From Guadua angustifolia (Eukaryota > Streptophyta > Magnoliopsida > Poales > Poaceae), in contig CM070515.1 of assembly GCA_036346375.1 (NCBI GenBank), positions 7,338,423 to 7,402,422 of the forward strand: DNA of 64,000 bases, read 5' to 3'. Shown here one piece after another: positions 22,726-36,107 of the stretch. Position 1 is the stretch's first letter, and each line of letters opens with the position of its first letter. The notes beneath the pieces were generated by a model. It saw nothing but the letters and a program-made list of their open reading frames with translations. It did not search any database and was not told the DNA's origin. Both the position numbers and the translations under genes were made by a program.

Positions 22726-24395
22726 TGCAAAAACTGCTATTAGCCTATGATAGCATAGGAATGGTTCATTTTTAGAATCAGGAATCATAAGCCTCCATAT
22801 AGGCCTTAAAGTACCACAACAGAACGCATATGTTAGCACAACATCGGATTAATGCCATGGCTTCATTAAAAGACAAACATTCTCACGTTATTTTTCACAT
22901 GCTTAGACTCCATCAAGTATAACATCCAACATGACCATTGGGAAGAATTTATTGTTAAAATTGAAGTGTGTGTGATCTCAAACAATGACCTAATGACCTA
23001 CAGACATAACTTAAGGAACATGGATCGTAGCCTATGTCAAATATGAAAGAAATCAAAATCTCAACGCATGGTCAACATGACTATTCCAACGTCATAAAAA
23101 AATATATTTTTTCAAATCCAAAGTTCTCACATTATTTTTGTTATCATTCATAAATAATGTTTGCAGTTAAAATCAACTTACAAGATTAGATTTCTTAAAC
23201 ACCAAAATCAGATCACCCACAATTATTGCATGACATCAAACAGGGGATACTTTGACAGCAACGAAAAATGTAATTGCAGTCTTTGCAGAACAACTAATGT
23301 CTGTATTCATTTCAAATCCATAAAAAAACCATGACAGAGTAAACAAAAACCTTAAACACCTTTCAAAAAGATTCTATTCATCTCAAATCCACCTATAAAT
23401 GACCATGTGCTTAGTCCAAGGTATGTAACTTCCAAAACCTCCTGTACAAGCACTGTTACAGTGCAAATCCTAATAAAATAGGACATTCACGAACCTATAG
23501 AATCAAATTGCTCGATCCTCAAAAGTACACCGTATAAAGGAGCTGAAATCTGAGCTGAACACCGGATCTCAAATATGATGCTCTAGAACATTTTATTCGC
23601 ATCATTGGCCAATTACTTCCAATGCTTAAATCTCATTACTAATTCAAGCGAATTAATACTGAACATGCTGTCCAAATCTCGTATTTTTACCTCCAAGAGC
23701 CAAACCCACAGTCAAAATTATACTAACTTTCCACCAAGATCAGAGTGATTCCAGCCATCACTCGCGGACAAATTATAACGAACACAATGGACCATTCACA
23801 ATAGAACCAACCAAATGGAATCTCAAGTGAATCGTCCATACCCCCCAAATTTAAACCCTTGCCCATTGCCGACCCAAAACCTATCAAATCCAAAAAAAAA
23901 AAAAAAACGACGAGATCTCCTCAGATCCATACGAAAAGCGGACGCCAGAGCCCGGATCCGACTAAAGCCCGCAAACTTCCTTACAACTCGCCACACAACC
24001 ACGCAGCGATCCCTCGAAATCAAACCAAACTCGCGCCAAAGAGGCTATTCCCCGATCGAATTCAGATCAGACGCCGCAAGCAGGCAGGCAACCTACTCCC
24101 ACCCAAAACCCAGAAACCCCACTGAATCCCAAGCAAGCGCGAGATCCCCGCGAGCCACAGGGCGATCCCAGCAGCCACGGCACCCGCCGCACCACCGGCG
24201 CGGAGAGATCCGCCGCGGCGGGAGCGCCCCCCACGATGCAAGCCACCAACCGCTCGACCTAATGCCGCAGAGAGCACCAGCAGGAGGACAAGACTAGAGG
24301 TCGTGGAGGAGTGCGTATGGTTGGAAGCTGCGAACCTTCCCAGGCGAGGCGGAGGCGGAATTCTTCGGGTACGAAATTTAATTTGGGTCTCGGAG
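22726..24395 (-). other. ACLB 5'UTR intron and non-coding first exon
   Basis: The sequence before the ACLB ATG is TTTTGCAG/GTGAAGTTTATC, a good acceptor 14 bases upstream of the start. No coding exon is seen between 22726 and about 24300. A likely donor is GGGAAG/GTTCGC near 24335, giving a first exon from about 24395. Long leader introns of this kind often raise expression of plant housekeeping genes. Open frames in 23815-24300 are C/A-rich leader sequence, not proteins. Confidence 0.6.
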
Positions 24396-24419
24396 ACGGA
24401 GCTGAGGCGGAATTGAGAG

Positions 24420-24426
24420 CTTTATA
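24420..24426 (-). promoter_or_regulatory. TATA box of ACLB
   Basis: On the minus strand CACTATAAAGC, roughly 85 bases upstream of the proposed leader-intron donor. It is flanked by GC-rich promoter sequence. Confidence 0.6.
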
Positions 24427-24590
24427 GTGGCGGCCTGGCGGGTAGGGGTAAGCCACTGTGAAGTAGGTGACGCACCGCCCGTCTACCCACGGCCACGAGC
24501 CCCTAGCGAGCCCGTGAGACTTGTCTAGACCGGGTGTCTATGAACCGTAGGGACACTCGTAGTAAGAGCGATGGAGTAGGACAGGATTTA

Positions 24591-24838
24591 CTTCCTTCGT
24601 CTAAATTTATTGGTTATATTTTTTTAATGATTTTATCTATAGATATGAGATAGATTTTAAATTTTAATACAAGTTATTACAATATTTCTTTTATATACTT
24701 AAAAAATATCTATTCTTACTTGTTATTTTCTACATACATGTATTGAATATAATGCTTAAAGATAATCTAGTCATTTTCAATATTTCTCTTGATCTATACG
24801 TCAAGAAAAAATGAGTCATGTAAACTTGGTGGAGGGAG
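24591..24838. mobile_element. Stowaway-like MITE
   Basis: 248 bp starting CTTCCTTCGTCTAAAT and ending ACTTGGTGGAGGGAG, flanked by TA on both sides (24589-24590, 24839-24840). The ends match the 'CTCCCTCCGTC' Tc1/mariner MITE consensus of grasses. Confidence 0.8.
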
Positions 24839-24865
24839 TAGAACGCTAACACTCACACAGTCTTA

Positions 24866-25087
24866 GACCCTGTTTGTTTTAGTTTTTTATTCTGGATTTT
24901 GACTCTAAAGCGAGAATCGAAACAAACAACTGATTTTAGAATCGATTCTCACAATCAAGTACCCATATACACTAGAATCTACAATCCACTTCATATGTGC
25001 TACGGATTTGACTTTTAGAGAATCAACTTCTCTACAATTACAATCAGAATCGACTTTTAGATAATTCAAAATCAAACAAACAGGTCC
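24866..25087. mobile_element. PIF/Harbinger-type MITE, copy 2
   Basis: Left end GACCCTGTTTGTTTTAG, right end in reverse GGACCTGTTTGTTTGAT. The left flank is TTA; the right flank is TTC, so the duplication is imperfect. Same family as 4278-4499. Confidence 0.75.
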
Positions 25088-25099
25088 TTCTTGCTCTTA

Positions 25100-25302
25100 G
25101 GGCTGTTTGTTTCATTTAGATTCTAAAAGTGATTCTGATTGTGATTGTAGAGAAGTGATCTGAATTCAAAAGCACATATGAACCGAATTGTAAATTCTAG
25201 TGTATATGGGTGGGTGGATTGTGAGAATCGATTCTAGAATCAGTTGTTGTTTCGATTCTCGCTTTAGGCCGAATCCGAATCGAAGCTAAAACAAATAGGC
25301 CC
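25100..25302. mobile_element. PIF/Harbinger-type MITE, copy 3
   Basis: Left end GGGCTGTTTGTTTCAT, right end in reverse GGGCCTATTTGTTTTAG. It lies 12 bp from copy 2 and its inner sequence runs in the opposite orientation: GATTCTAAAAGTGATTCTG here versus the reverse in copy 2. Confidence 0.75.
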
Positions 25303-26640
25303 TAGAGTGAATCCTTGCTTGTAGTTTTCGGTGTTTTGCATTACGGCTTTGGTAAGCCACAAGTACCTGGCTTGTTCACTCTACTTACGAGGCAAACTTT
25401 GCCGTTGCCAAATGTTCTTTAGAGGTCGTCGAACACCCACGCAACCTTATATTTGTAGGGGTGGCAGCGGTGACCCGGGCGTCATTGGCGGCAGGTATAT
25501 GTGAGAGCTGCTGGCAGTGGGACACAGACTAGGGGAAGGGGAGGATCGAGTAGACCGAATTAGCTCAATTTGGGCTTGACTCATGTGGTTGTTTTATTCT
25601 CCTTTGCCCTATCAGTAGCTTCTAGACTTATTTCTCTTATTTGCACAATATGTTATTCTTACAGTATTGTTCTGTTAGCATTCTATTCATTGTTCAGTGA
25701 TTGACTTTTCATCTCTGGGAAGTGAATTTTAGAAGCATATTCACTACTGCCCTCGTTCTTGCGATTTGCGATTTGCTCTCGTAAAACCAATGAATCATCT
25801 ATCTGAAGACGTGGAAATGGGAGTTTATACGAATATATGACTGATATCCTTATGAGGTTTTGTTTACTTGCATATAGATGGATGAAGATTCAAAGAAAAT
25901 CAGTGAATTGCATACTAGTTTGGACAATTAATCGCATAGAGGAAATCGTAAGTAATATTAAGAACATAGTGTACGATAATTTTTCTCCTTGCTCATACAA
26001 AAGCGTGAATGAACTCAACCACTCTTACTTGAGATCGAACACAATGCTCGCTACCTTGATGAACTTGCCATACAATCGAAAGACTTGGTGCAAACATACA
26101 GTGTCGATCCACCTGAAGAAGAAAAAGACACTTCGTCCAGTGTAGACAAGCAGTTGCATCCATACGACTACGAGACCAATGATTCGGGTAAACGTGATGA
26201 CCATCAATTTAGAGAGGATGAAAGTATCGAGTCTAGTAATTAGAGTTATTAGTGTTCTTGTATTATGTATATTAAGACGTGTTGTGCTTTTAAGACCTAT
26301 GAGTTCATTTCTGTTTACATGTGTTTAGCTTTTAAGACCTATGGATGTTCTGCTTATCAAAGTATATTACCATGAATGTTCTATTTTTATATGTATTGTT
26401 ATACATATTTGCTTAATGAAGTATTGATATCCATAGCTTGTGCAAGATGGATAACTTCTATGCTCATTTGTTGAGTAAGGGGGGAGGCGAAATACCTTAG
26501 GATAAAAGCCCAATTGAGGAGCAACCTTCCAATTGACCACTCTAATCCCTAGCCGAGAGCTCACAATAAAAGGTAAAAAAAATTCAGAGAAGGAAGACAA
26601 CATATTGGTGTCGGCATAGTAACATATTGGTGTCGGCATA
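25303..26640. other. No gene recognised; one unassigned coding-like remnant
   Basis: From about 26025 to the TAG at 26239 a + strand frame reads LEIEHNARYLDELAIQSKDL.., continuing with an acidic Ser/Asp-rich part. It looks like protein but I cannot assign it; upstream in the same frame there are many stops. It may belong to the Harbinger remnant that follows. A 24-bp phrase ending GTGTCGGCATAG is repeated in tandem at 26602-26641. Confidence 0.4.
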
Positions 26641-27457
26641 GTTCAATATTAGTTTGGATCTAGTGCATGGGATCCAACAAACTCGTGCTATATATTGAAA
26701 TAGAATACATGATTATTTTCATGAGAACAAAAAATTCTTCTTAGATCGTACTTAGAATTCACTTATCGCCGATGGTCATCTATTCAAGAACATGTGAAGT
26801 TTTATGCATGTTATGACCGCATTGAGTGTAGAAGGTAAAGCGGGATAACAGAGGAGGATAAGGTTGGTCCATATCTCTTTTTTCATTATAACATCATATG
26901 TTGTGTCCTTGATAATAAGTTACATGTGCTTCTCTAGATTGTCCATGCTACAGCTTTGTACCAGGAAGAGGAAGGGCGATTATTTGCATACTTACATTGC
27001 TGGAACATATTACAACACCATCCAAAGTAGATTGATCATTTATCTAACAAAAAGCGGAAGACATCATCTAATGCTTCTCCAGGTAGTTCCAGTCCTGCTA
27101 GCTCTAATGCAAGTCATTTTCATGAAGATACTCATACTGCAAAAACTGATATGTTGAGAAGACCAACTACTAGGAAGGCTGTAAAAAACGGTTATGCCGC
27201 AGTAAAACTTCAGTTGAGAGTGGTGCAACAGGTTCACTTTACATTTAAGCATCAGAAAACTTTAGGAAAGAGATGAAAGAAATGAAGGTTATGAAAGAGC
27301 AGAAGAAGGAAGAGCAGTATGAACGAGCATTTGCGCAAGAACGGGAGAGGATTGCTCAAGAGAAAGAAAAGATTGAGATAACAAAAAATGAGTTTGAATT
27401 GAAGAAGATAATGGAAGAAGAGAGAATTATGAGCGTTGACACTAATCGCTTGAGTGG

Positions 27458-30071
27458 TGAAAGGACAGGGATGTCGCCTAGAGGGGGGGTGAATAGGCGT
27501 TTATAAAATTTAAATCTTAAATCGCAGCGGAATAAGATCGGACTATCCGACTTGGAATATCGGACTATCCGATATGTATCGAACTTTCCGATATGCACAA
27601 TCGGATTATCCGATCAGAGCGTGAACTATCAGATTTAACACAATTCAAAGCTAAACAAGAGTACACAACAAGGAGTAGATGGCTAGCTACTACAATTACT
27701 TCAAGATCAATTTAATCAAGGCAATGAGAAAAGACCAAACCAAAGATTCGAGGCACGATTGGTTTTTCCCGAAGTTCGGATCCTTGAGGGGATCCTACGT
27801 CTCCGTTGAGGCGGCTCGGTTAGACACAAGCCAGGGGTCTCTTTCAACCCTCTTCCTCCCGGTGTTGCACAAATGCACTCGCCGGTTGAGGCGTGGTCAC
27901 GCTTGAGCCGGGGTCTCTCTCAACCCTCTTCCTCCCGGTGTTGCACAAATGCACTCACCGGTCTTCACTTCTTTGATTCCTTCCCTTGCGGAGGCGGAAT
28001 CCGGCCTTCACAAACTTCCTACGGCCAACCACACACAAAGCTCCGGTGGCTCGTAGGCGACCTCCTAGCCGTCTAGGAGTCCTCAACCTCCAAGAGTAAC
28101 AAATGCTCACGAAGAACAAGCTTGGAGATGAAATCAAGTGCTCAACAACTCAAATCCACTCAATCTAACACCTTACTCCTCAAACTCTTCCCTACCCTTC
28201 TCACAAAGGGGATCACTTAGATCTAAGGGTGGAGGGGTGTTTAGGGGGCTCAAGAACAAGAGGAGAACCCCTCAAAGCAGTGGAGTAACAGCCACTTCGA
28301 AATGGAGAGGAGAGGGCTTTAAATAGAGGCTCCAAAAAACTAGCCGTTATGCCCTGGTCAGACCCACATCGGACTATCTGATATTGAACATCGGACTATC
28401 CGATGTGTGTAAAATTCCAGATCGACCCCACACGAAATTCAAATTCTCTTGAATAAAAAGCACAGATCGGACTTTCCGATATGGAACATCGGACTATCCG
28501 ATGTGTGAAAAACTCCAGATTTCCAAGGGAACATCGGACTATCCGATGTCAAACATCGGACTATCCGATGTTTCCAGAGAGAGCCCATTTTCAAAGATAT
28601 TTCAGAAATTTTCTAAGTCCTCATCGGACTATCCGATGTGCACTGAGCAGCTCGACCAAAACGAGCATAACTTTTGACTCCGGACTCCTATTTCAGTGAT
28701 TTTGGACTCTATTGAAAGCTAAGAACAAGGGCTACATAACTAACAAGGTCTCACTACCCAAATCTCAAAGGATAAATTCAGATTTCACAAAGAATCCAAG
28801 AGAGACCTACAATTCTCACTTTCCGGCACCACCAACACCACTTTCTCTCTAAGTTTCACAAGGATGAATCACTTGAGCACTTGATACATCTAAAAGTCAT
28901 TCGACGTCGCATCCCTCTTAATAGTACGGCAATCCTTAGACTCAAATTAAATCAAAGATAATACAAGTCTAGAGATAGTCACTTGCCGTCTTCTTTCTCA
29001 ATGCCGGTGCATGAGGACCTTCACCAAATGATTGATGACATCTTCGCCTTGTCCAACTTGACTCGATTCACCTCATGAGACTCTCATCCTATCAACCTTG
29101 ACTTGATCATCCTCTCCGACGATCTCCACGCCAAGTCGATCTTGACTTAGTCCTCAACTCTTGGTGACACCGCCGTCTTGTTGACCTCGGCTAAACGATC
29201 ATCCTCCAAGATATCTTAGTCATCATACACACACGGGACCTAATTCTTTCCAAATCACTCATGAAAGACATTAGTCCCAAAAGCTCAATAGATATGAATA
29301 AATTGATATTTGTGAGAAATTGATTGCTACAAGTGTTTCATATAACGAAGCACAACATGAATGGAAACACTTGACATTATAAATGTTCTCTACTAAGTGC
29401 ATCATGATGAATATGTAATTGATCTATATGCACTAGAGCGATAATTGCCAATATGACGAAACAATTAAATCATGGCAAAGGATCACAGTCTTTACTTTAA
29501 ATGAAGCACGTGAAGAATATACACGAATTGTACATGTGCAACTAATATTCGGAACAAGAGTAAATATGTGATCCACATCTAGATTAAACTTCATTAAGAG
29601 AAGTGCATGAGAAGATACGCAACTAAAACATGTATGCACCAATTCAATTTATAGCAATGTGAAGTTTAACTCTAGTTAATATATGCATACTAAAAGTAAA
29701 GCACATAATGAACTCAAGTGAATATATATGCACAAATAAATATGATATGAACCAATGTGCATATATATAATCAACATGCTACTTGGAGTTCACTATGCAT
29801 TTGCACAAAAGGAATGCAATAACAAATATCGAAGAGATACCAAAATTGCATACCTTATCTTTGCTTAACCATCTCACTTGATTTTCCTCTAAATAGATGA
29901 GACTAATACTCAACTTGGCAATAAACATGTTAGTCTCATCGCAATATAATCATATTAGAGGTTAGTCATTTGTTAAGCACTAAGTTAAGCATTTACACAA
30001 TTACATAGATTGTCATTATATACGTTTGTCATTAATCACCAAAATAACATTAGTGCCTAGATGCACTTTCA
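27458..30071 (-). repeat. LTR (3' LTR in element sense) with palindromic repeats
   Basis: 2,614 bp. It contains at least ten copies of the palindromic unit TCGGACTATCCGA or close variants (27539-27620 and 28370-28640). It also holds a duplicated block around 27830-27960 (CTCTTCCTCCCGGTGTTGCA). Confidence 0.9.
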
Positions 30072-30087
30072 ATCTCCCCCTTTTTGG
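30072..30087 (-). promoter_or_regulatory. Polypurine tract
   Basis: On the minus strand CCAAAAAGGGGGAGAT immediately before the 3' LTR; start of second-strand synthesis. Confidence 0.85.
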
Positions 30088-30089
30088 TG

Positions 30090-33000
30090 ATTTATGACAA
30101 ACCTATTATCAATTGCACCAAATGACAATATTAAGATATTTAGCATTAAAACAAACATGAAGAAACAGTAAGAGATCATACTTACAAATCATCTCTTTTT
30201 GGCAATCGATTAGGGGACAATTGATAAATACATAAATTCTCCCCCTTTTGTCATTAATCCCAAAAAGGTGCTTGATAGATCCTTATTGTTCATTCAATAA
30301 AATCTGTTCTCCCCCTTGATTGCACACTCAATAAAAAGATTTGGGAGAACAAAATAGAAATAAGGAGCTAGGAATAGGGCAATGATATTAGTCTCCCCCT
30401 AAATCTAGGCAAGATATGATATCAATTATATCCAAGATTTAGGTAAAGGATGTGTTCAATGATACCAATTTAAATGTAGTCATGGTTCACAAGATGTAAG
30501 TGGTGCTTAAACATGACACATGAAAATGATTCCATATGGCAAATTGAACATGCTCATGATCATATAGCAAATTTATAGAATTGAAGCACATGCTTATGAT
30601 CAAATTCAATTCTAAAAATCAAGATCATATAGAGAAGATTACATAAGAAAGAATTGCTTATATGATCACAAGATGTATACAAGATTATGAATCAAAATTG
30701 TATAAATAAAATGCACTTTCATGATCAAGAATTTCACAAGATTATCAAGGGCATACCTCTTTGCAATGTGTCACCCATATGTACATTTTAATTCTTGATA
30801 ATACCAAATGCAAGTTAGATGACACTTCAAAGTAATTTAGGATTAGAGGATACCTCTTGAAAGATACCAATTAATGATACCAATTGAAAAATACAACACC
30901 ATTTAAAATGAGACAATTAAACATAATGGTGTGCAAAGACATTATTGAATATGGTCAAAGAAATACGTCCCTTTGTCGGTTCTTGTCCATCGCATGTTCG
31001 TATCGGTCATGATCACCGCGCCCGGCCTTAGATCCCTCGGATAATGGAGCCCCTCTCCATTTCCTTCATCCCACCGTCGAAGATGACCCCTTTTCCAATA
31101 CCTTGAACATCAATAGACAAGCACACGATTTTCGGGAATAAATATCTTTTAATTTGACCCAAGTTAGTTTGATAATGTCTAAGTACTACATGCACGATAT
31201 AGATGATAGTCATGATAATACTACTTGCACGTAATTTGAAAAGATTTAAGATACCAATTTAAGCTTTCATTAAACCAATTTATAATAAAAATATTTGAAA
31301 CTCATTCAAATTTAATCTTGACATCCACTTGTAAGAGAGACAATGAGTAAAACACATTCAAACTCACTCTTGAACTTACAAGGAAAATTTTTTCTTTTCC
31401 ATAATGAACTCTGAGTTATGAAAGAGAGGAAATATTTTGAGGCTAAGATACAATTAAATCTAATTTTCAGAAGAACTTAGCCAAAAGATGCACTTTCATT
31501 GGAATGAAAACTTAAATAGATATGCTCCACTTTAAAGAGAGAACATGAATAAAACACATTCGAGTTCACTCTTAAGCTTACAAGAGAATTTCTAATAAGA
31601 TTCAAGAATTCCACACACTTTTTCTTTATATGGCCCAAAAGAGTGAAACCATAAAAACAGACCATATTTGGAGTTTTTAGAATACCACTTGTAAAAACAA
31701 CATTTTCCACCTTTTTGACCTTTTGAAGAACCACATGTAAAAGATGCACAAAAAGGCGAAATAAGGGTATCACACAAGTTTTTGAAACAAAATCAAATAA
31801 CTCACTCCTCATTTTATTAGGCTTTACAAAGCTCACATCATGATTCTTTTGAAGAATCCACAAATTTTGCCTAAAGAGGGTTAAACGAGGAACCCAAAAC
31901 AAATACCATATGATAAATTAGATACCACTTTAAAGTATATCTCAATGGCTTTGCTTGAAAAACAACATAAATGAGCATTTTCAAATTTTGCTTTGAAAAG
32001 CAATGCTCAACTAGGAATTTTCCTCTTTATGTATTTCAATGCATAAAAAATCTCACATAGAGAATTCTTAGGAGATTGAACTTACAATTTTAACTTGGGA
32101 GGAAATTCTTAATCAAGAATTTTGAGTATCGAATCTATGCTACAAGGAGGCAATTGAAAATACCACTTGTAGAAAATAATCGAGTTCACTGATACCACAA
32201 GAAAGAATTTAAACAACCAAAAGATATCACTTGAAAGTATAAGTAATAAGTCTTAATGATACCAATTTGTCAAAATAGGAGAAACTCAATGATACCGATT
32301 TGTAAACATAAGAAATGAATAAATGCTCAATTGATACTACTTATAATCAAATCACTAAGAATTGATATCACTTGAAGGAATAATCGATAAAATCGATGAG
32401 TATCAGAGCAATAAACATTTCTAGGTATCAAAGAGATGGACAACTTAAGATAGATCAAGAAAATCTAAGATAGATCAAGACAGCTTGGATTTTCTTTTGA
32501 ATTTTAAAATCTAAATCACAAAGATTCAGAAAGAGTATCAGAGCACATTAATAAGATGATATCACTTGGAAGCAATTAAGTGCCCAAAACTTGCAATAAA
32601 TAAACTCCCTAAGATATTCAACAAATGAATCATGGAGTTGTTTGCATTTGAATAGCACAAGTTTTGTCTTTTCAAAGATCAAGTGAGTATTCAATTTAAT
32701 TGAATACTAGATTGATACCAAGTTTGAAATACAATTCAATATGAAAACAGGCCTCGAAATCAAAGTAAAATCGGTTTTAAACTAGACCAATCGGATGTTC
32801 CAATATGATTATCGGATGTTCCGATTAGTTCATTTTACGAGGATATCGGATGTTCCGATACTTGAAATCGGATATTCCGATTTGATGAAAATTCCAGAAA
32901 TCAGATTGAAAACCAATTGAAAACACTTCAAATAAATTCCGAATGATTTGAAATTTTCAGAAAACCAACTTTAGACCATTTTGAAGGTTTTGGAACAACT

Positions 33001-34300
33001 TTTGTTTGCAAATAATTTTCTATTAGCATAATTTTGGCAAAATGCTCTTTGAGGCATGAAAAGGAAAACAAACTTCATAAAGACTCAAAGTGCAACTTCA
33101 AATTTGATTTCATCCATAATTTGAATTCTCATGGCTTGAATAATTTGGAATCCATTTTGAAGCCATGAATTTCTAATGAATACAATGAAATCCAATTTGA
33201 ATGCCAAAATACTACTTGTAGGTATATTGGAGTTAAACACAAATATTTTGGCCAAATTAATTTCCAAGATAGGATTTCTCCTTTTGGAAGCTTGCAAAAC
33301 CTTTTGAAATACATAATAAAATATTTTTGCAAGGCTTTTCACAAATTTAGGCCTTTTAAACACACTTTTTGACTTTTGTCCAAAGAGGTTCCTTTGAAGA
33401 ACCAAATGAAACCACAAAGTCAAATTCAATCAACACACAAATTCAAAAAGAAGCAATGGGTAAGATATAAAGATTTGAATTTTGTGTATGAGTCTAGAAT
33501 ACCATTTTGAACCAAAATTCTACACAAGAATTGATCTAAATGGTGAAACTCACAAAGTGCTAGAATATGACCATTATGGGTCAAGTATAGTTTTTTTTCG
33601 GCGAGTTTTAAAATCAAATAACTTTTGATAAGTTGGTCTTTTGAAAATCTTTTGAATACGAGAATTGTTAAGAATGACCAACTCTAGGATTTTTGTTTTG
33701 AAATCTCTTTCAAAAACATTTTACTTTTAATTCTATGAAAATTATAAGTTTAAATCGAAAACAAGATACTAGCAACTAGATTTTGATCATGAAACTCATT
33801 TTCTTTTCAAACTAGATTTTGCAAAGTCAAAACCTTTGGAAAACATTTCAAAAGCATTTGTATACATTTTGCAACTAGTTTTTCACAAGAATACTAATAG
33901 TATACAAAATTTTGACTTTTGGCTAAATGGCTTGATTTTGAAAATATATATTAGCACTTATATAAATATGGGCACACGTAGGGATGTAATATACATGATT
34001 ATGATTTAGCACTCCCCCTAAATGTGCCACTATCCCAAACTTGCTCAACATTGCAATCAACACAACTAATAAGCATGAGCAAGCATATAACAAGCAATCT
34101 AAATTGATTTTCATGAATAATGCAATATAACTTACACAAGGCTATAAGCTAAAAGAATCAATTTAAATACTTGTTACCCGAGATGGCATTGGCTCAAGAT
34201 TGAAGTGATCATCTTCATGCTTGGCTCTAACTTGTAATTGATGAAGTCCTTATATTCTTGAAGTAGCCAAACGTCCAATGCATCTCCAAATGCCTAAAAA
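30090..34300. other. Non-coding interior of the Copia element
   Basis: AT-rich sequence without pol domains. The octamer GATACCAA or close forms (GATACCAC, GATACCGA) recur many times between 30455 and 32720. A second set of short palindromes of the form TCGGATGTTCCGA occurs at 32785-32882. Confidence 0.7.
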
Positions 34301-34351
34301 TCTTTTAGGCGGTTTTTGGTACCCAATCCTTGTTGGGTCCGGCAATATTAG

Positions 34352-36049
34352 TCACAATATATTTAGGAACCCAAATAGTCCTAACTTTAACATTATTGAC
34401 ATGACTAATTTGACTAGAAATAGGTTTGCGATATTGATTCCTCTTAAGCAAATTATTTGCATTGTAATGAGAAGGCTTAGGAGGACAAGCATATTTTGCA
34501 AATCTATTTCTAGTTTGATCCTTTCCAAGCGTATGATAATCATTAAAATGCATAGACTTAGAGGATCTAGTATATCTACAAATGTTTTGCTATTGTTATT
34601 TTTCCTAAGCAACTTATTTGAATTGCATTGCATAGGCTTAGGAGTCCTAACAAATTTAGCAAACATATTCCTAGATTTACTCTTCCTATGCAAATGAATA
34701 TTATCATTTTGAGCGAGCATAGGGGACTTGACAAGCTTGGTAAATACATTGCCATTCTTGTCCTTCCTAAGCAAATAATCATTGAAATGATGAGTAGGCT
34801 TAGGGATGATACCTTTGGGACAATCCTTACCGATGTGTCCCTTTTCCCGACAATGGTAGCAAGTAGGCTTTGAGCGTCTCTTCTTCTTGACTTGCTCTTT
34901 GTCGGTTTGCCTCATTGTTTATGGTTGTGGCTTGATCTCCACTTTGTTAGGGCACACGGAGGCTAAGTGGCCCTTCTTGTTGCATCCGAAGCACACAATC
35001 GTCTTCATTCTTGCATTGTGCTTCTTCTTGCTCTTCTCCCTCTTGGAGTTGTAGCCGAGTCCTCGCTTATCTTGAGGCGCCCTTGGCTTACTCAAGATCT
35101 CGTTAAGGATGGCTTTTCCCTTTACGCACCTTTTCAAGTCATCTTCCAATCTAATGACTTGGGCCTTGACCTCGTTGTTTTCCTCTACAAAGTTAGTCTC
35201 AACAAGTATAGAGGAAGTAGTAGCAATAGAATTTGAGCAACAAGGTAAATCATCGCTAGAGGTGGATGTGCATTTATTTGATGAATTGTTTGTAATAGAA
35301 ATTGGGCAAGGCAATTCATCAACTAAATTACATTGAGTAGCAATATCCACTCTTGATTTAGTAAATTCCTTGAGAAGGACTTTTTCATGATCTAATTTTA
35401 AGGCATCATATGATTTTTGAAGCAATTCAAGTTTTTGAATCAATTCATATGATTTTCTAAATTGATTCTCAAGGCGTCTATGAAGAACTTTAATTCATCA
35501 CATTAACTTAATTTTGGATGGCTCATCATCGTTTACCTCATTATCACCTTGGGCCATAAGACAATGTGATTAGGAGAAGATGAAGAAGACTCATCATCAC
35601 TTGAGCTTGATGTGGAGCAATCATCACTTGAAGTCCTCACTTGTAACTTATCTCCTTGACCAATCTTGGACTTCTCATAATTTCTTTGAATGAGCATCCA
35701 CACATCATGAGCCCTTTTGAGATGGCATACCTTCTTACGCTCATCTTCGCTAACAACGCTAAGTAGAGCATCCAAGGCTTGAGCATTTGTGTGTTCATTG
35801 TGTTCCACTTCTCCTGGTGGGGTTTCCCTCATCCTTTATGCTATAGCATTTCAACAATCGCCAAATAGAAGAATCAATTGATCTCAAGTACATTTTCATT
35901 TTGTGTTTCCATGGTCCATAACTAGTACCATCAAAGTAAGGTGCCCAACCAAAGGAAACATGTATATAAGAGGAGGAAGATGGAACATTTATGTTAGTAT
36001 GATCAAGAGAAGTAATAGCTCGAAGTTCACTCATCCCATCAAGCGACAT
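34352..36049 (-). pseudogene. Copia/SIRE gag, frameshifted
   Basis: Read on minus from 36049: MSLDGMSELRAITSLDH.. then WAPYFDGTSYGPWKHKMKMY (the gag start of SIRE-type elements). After a frame change, DALLSVVSEDERKKVCHLK.. and AHDVWMLIQRNYEKSK. After another, a coiled-coil part with a zinc knuckle CFGCNKKGHLASVC near 35000, and a second knuckle CYHCREKGHIGKDC near 34845. Two knuckles and the order fit gag nucleocapsid. At least three frame breaks prevent one protein. The tail from about 34800 to 34352 is a degenerate series of 'HFNDYLLRKDKNGNVFTKL'-like repeats. Confidence 0.85.
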
Positions 36050-36093
36050 CCTTTACTTTCTAGACGGTTAAGTCTAATAAAATGAGAGACCTT

Positions 36094-36105
36094 GCTCTGA
36101 TACCA
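36094..36105 (-). promoter_or_regulatory. Primer-binding site (initiator tRNA-Met)
   Basis: TGGTATCAGAGC on the minus strand, two bases from the LTR, the standard plant Copia primer site. Confidence 0.9.
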
Positions 36106-36107
36106 AA

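Noticed and set aside
23815..24300. 160-codon open frame upstream of ACLB
   Set aside because: Lies in the ACLB leader/intron, has Pro/Arg/Ser low-complexity composition and no family resemblance.
25837..26145. 102-codon open frame on +
   Set aside because: The neighbouring frame looks more protein-like at its 3' end; this one is AT-rich and featureless.
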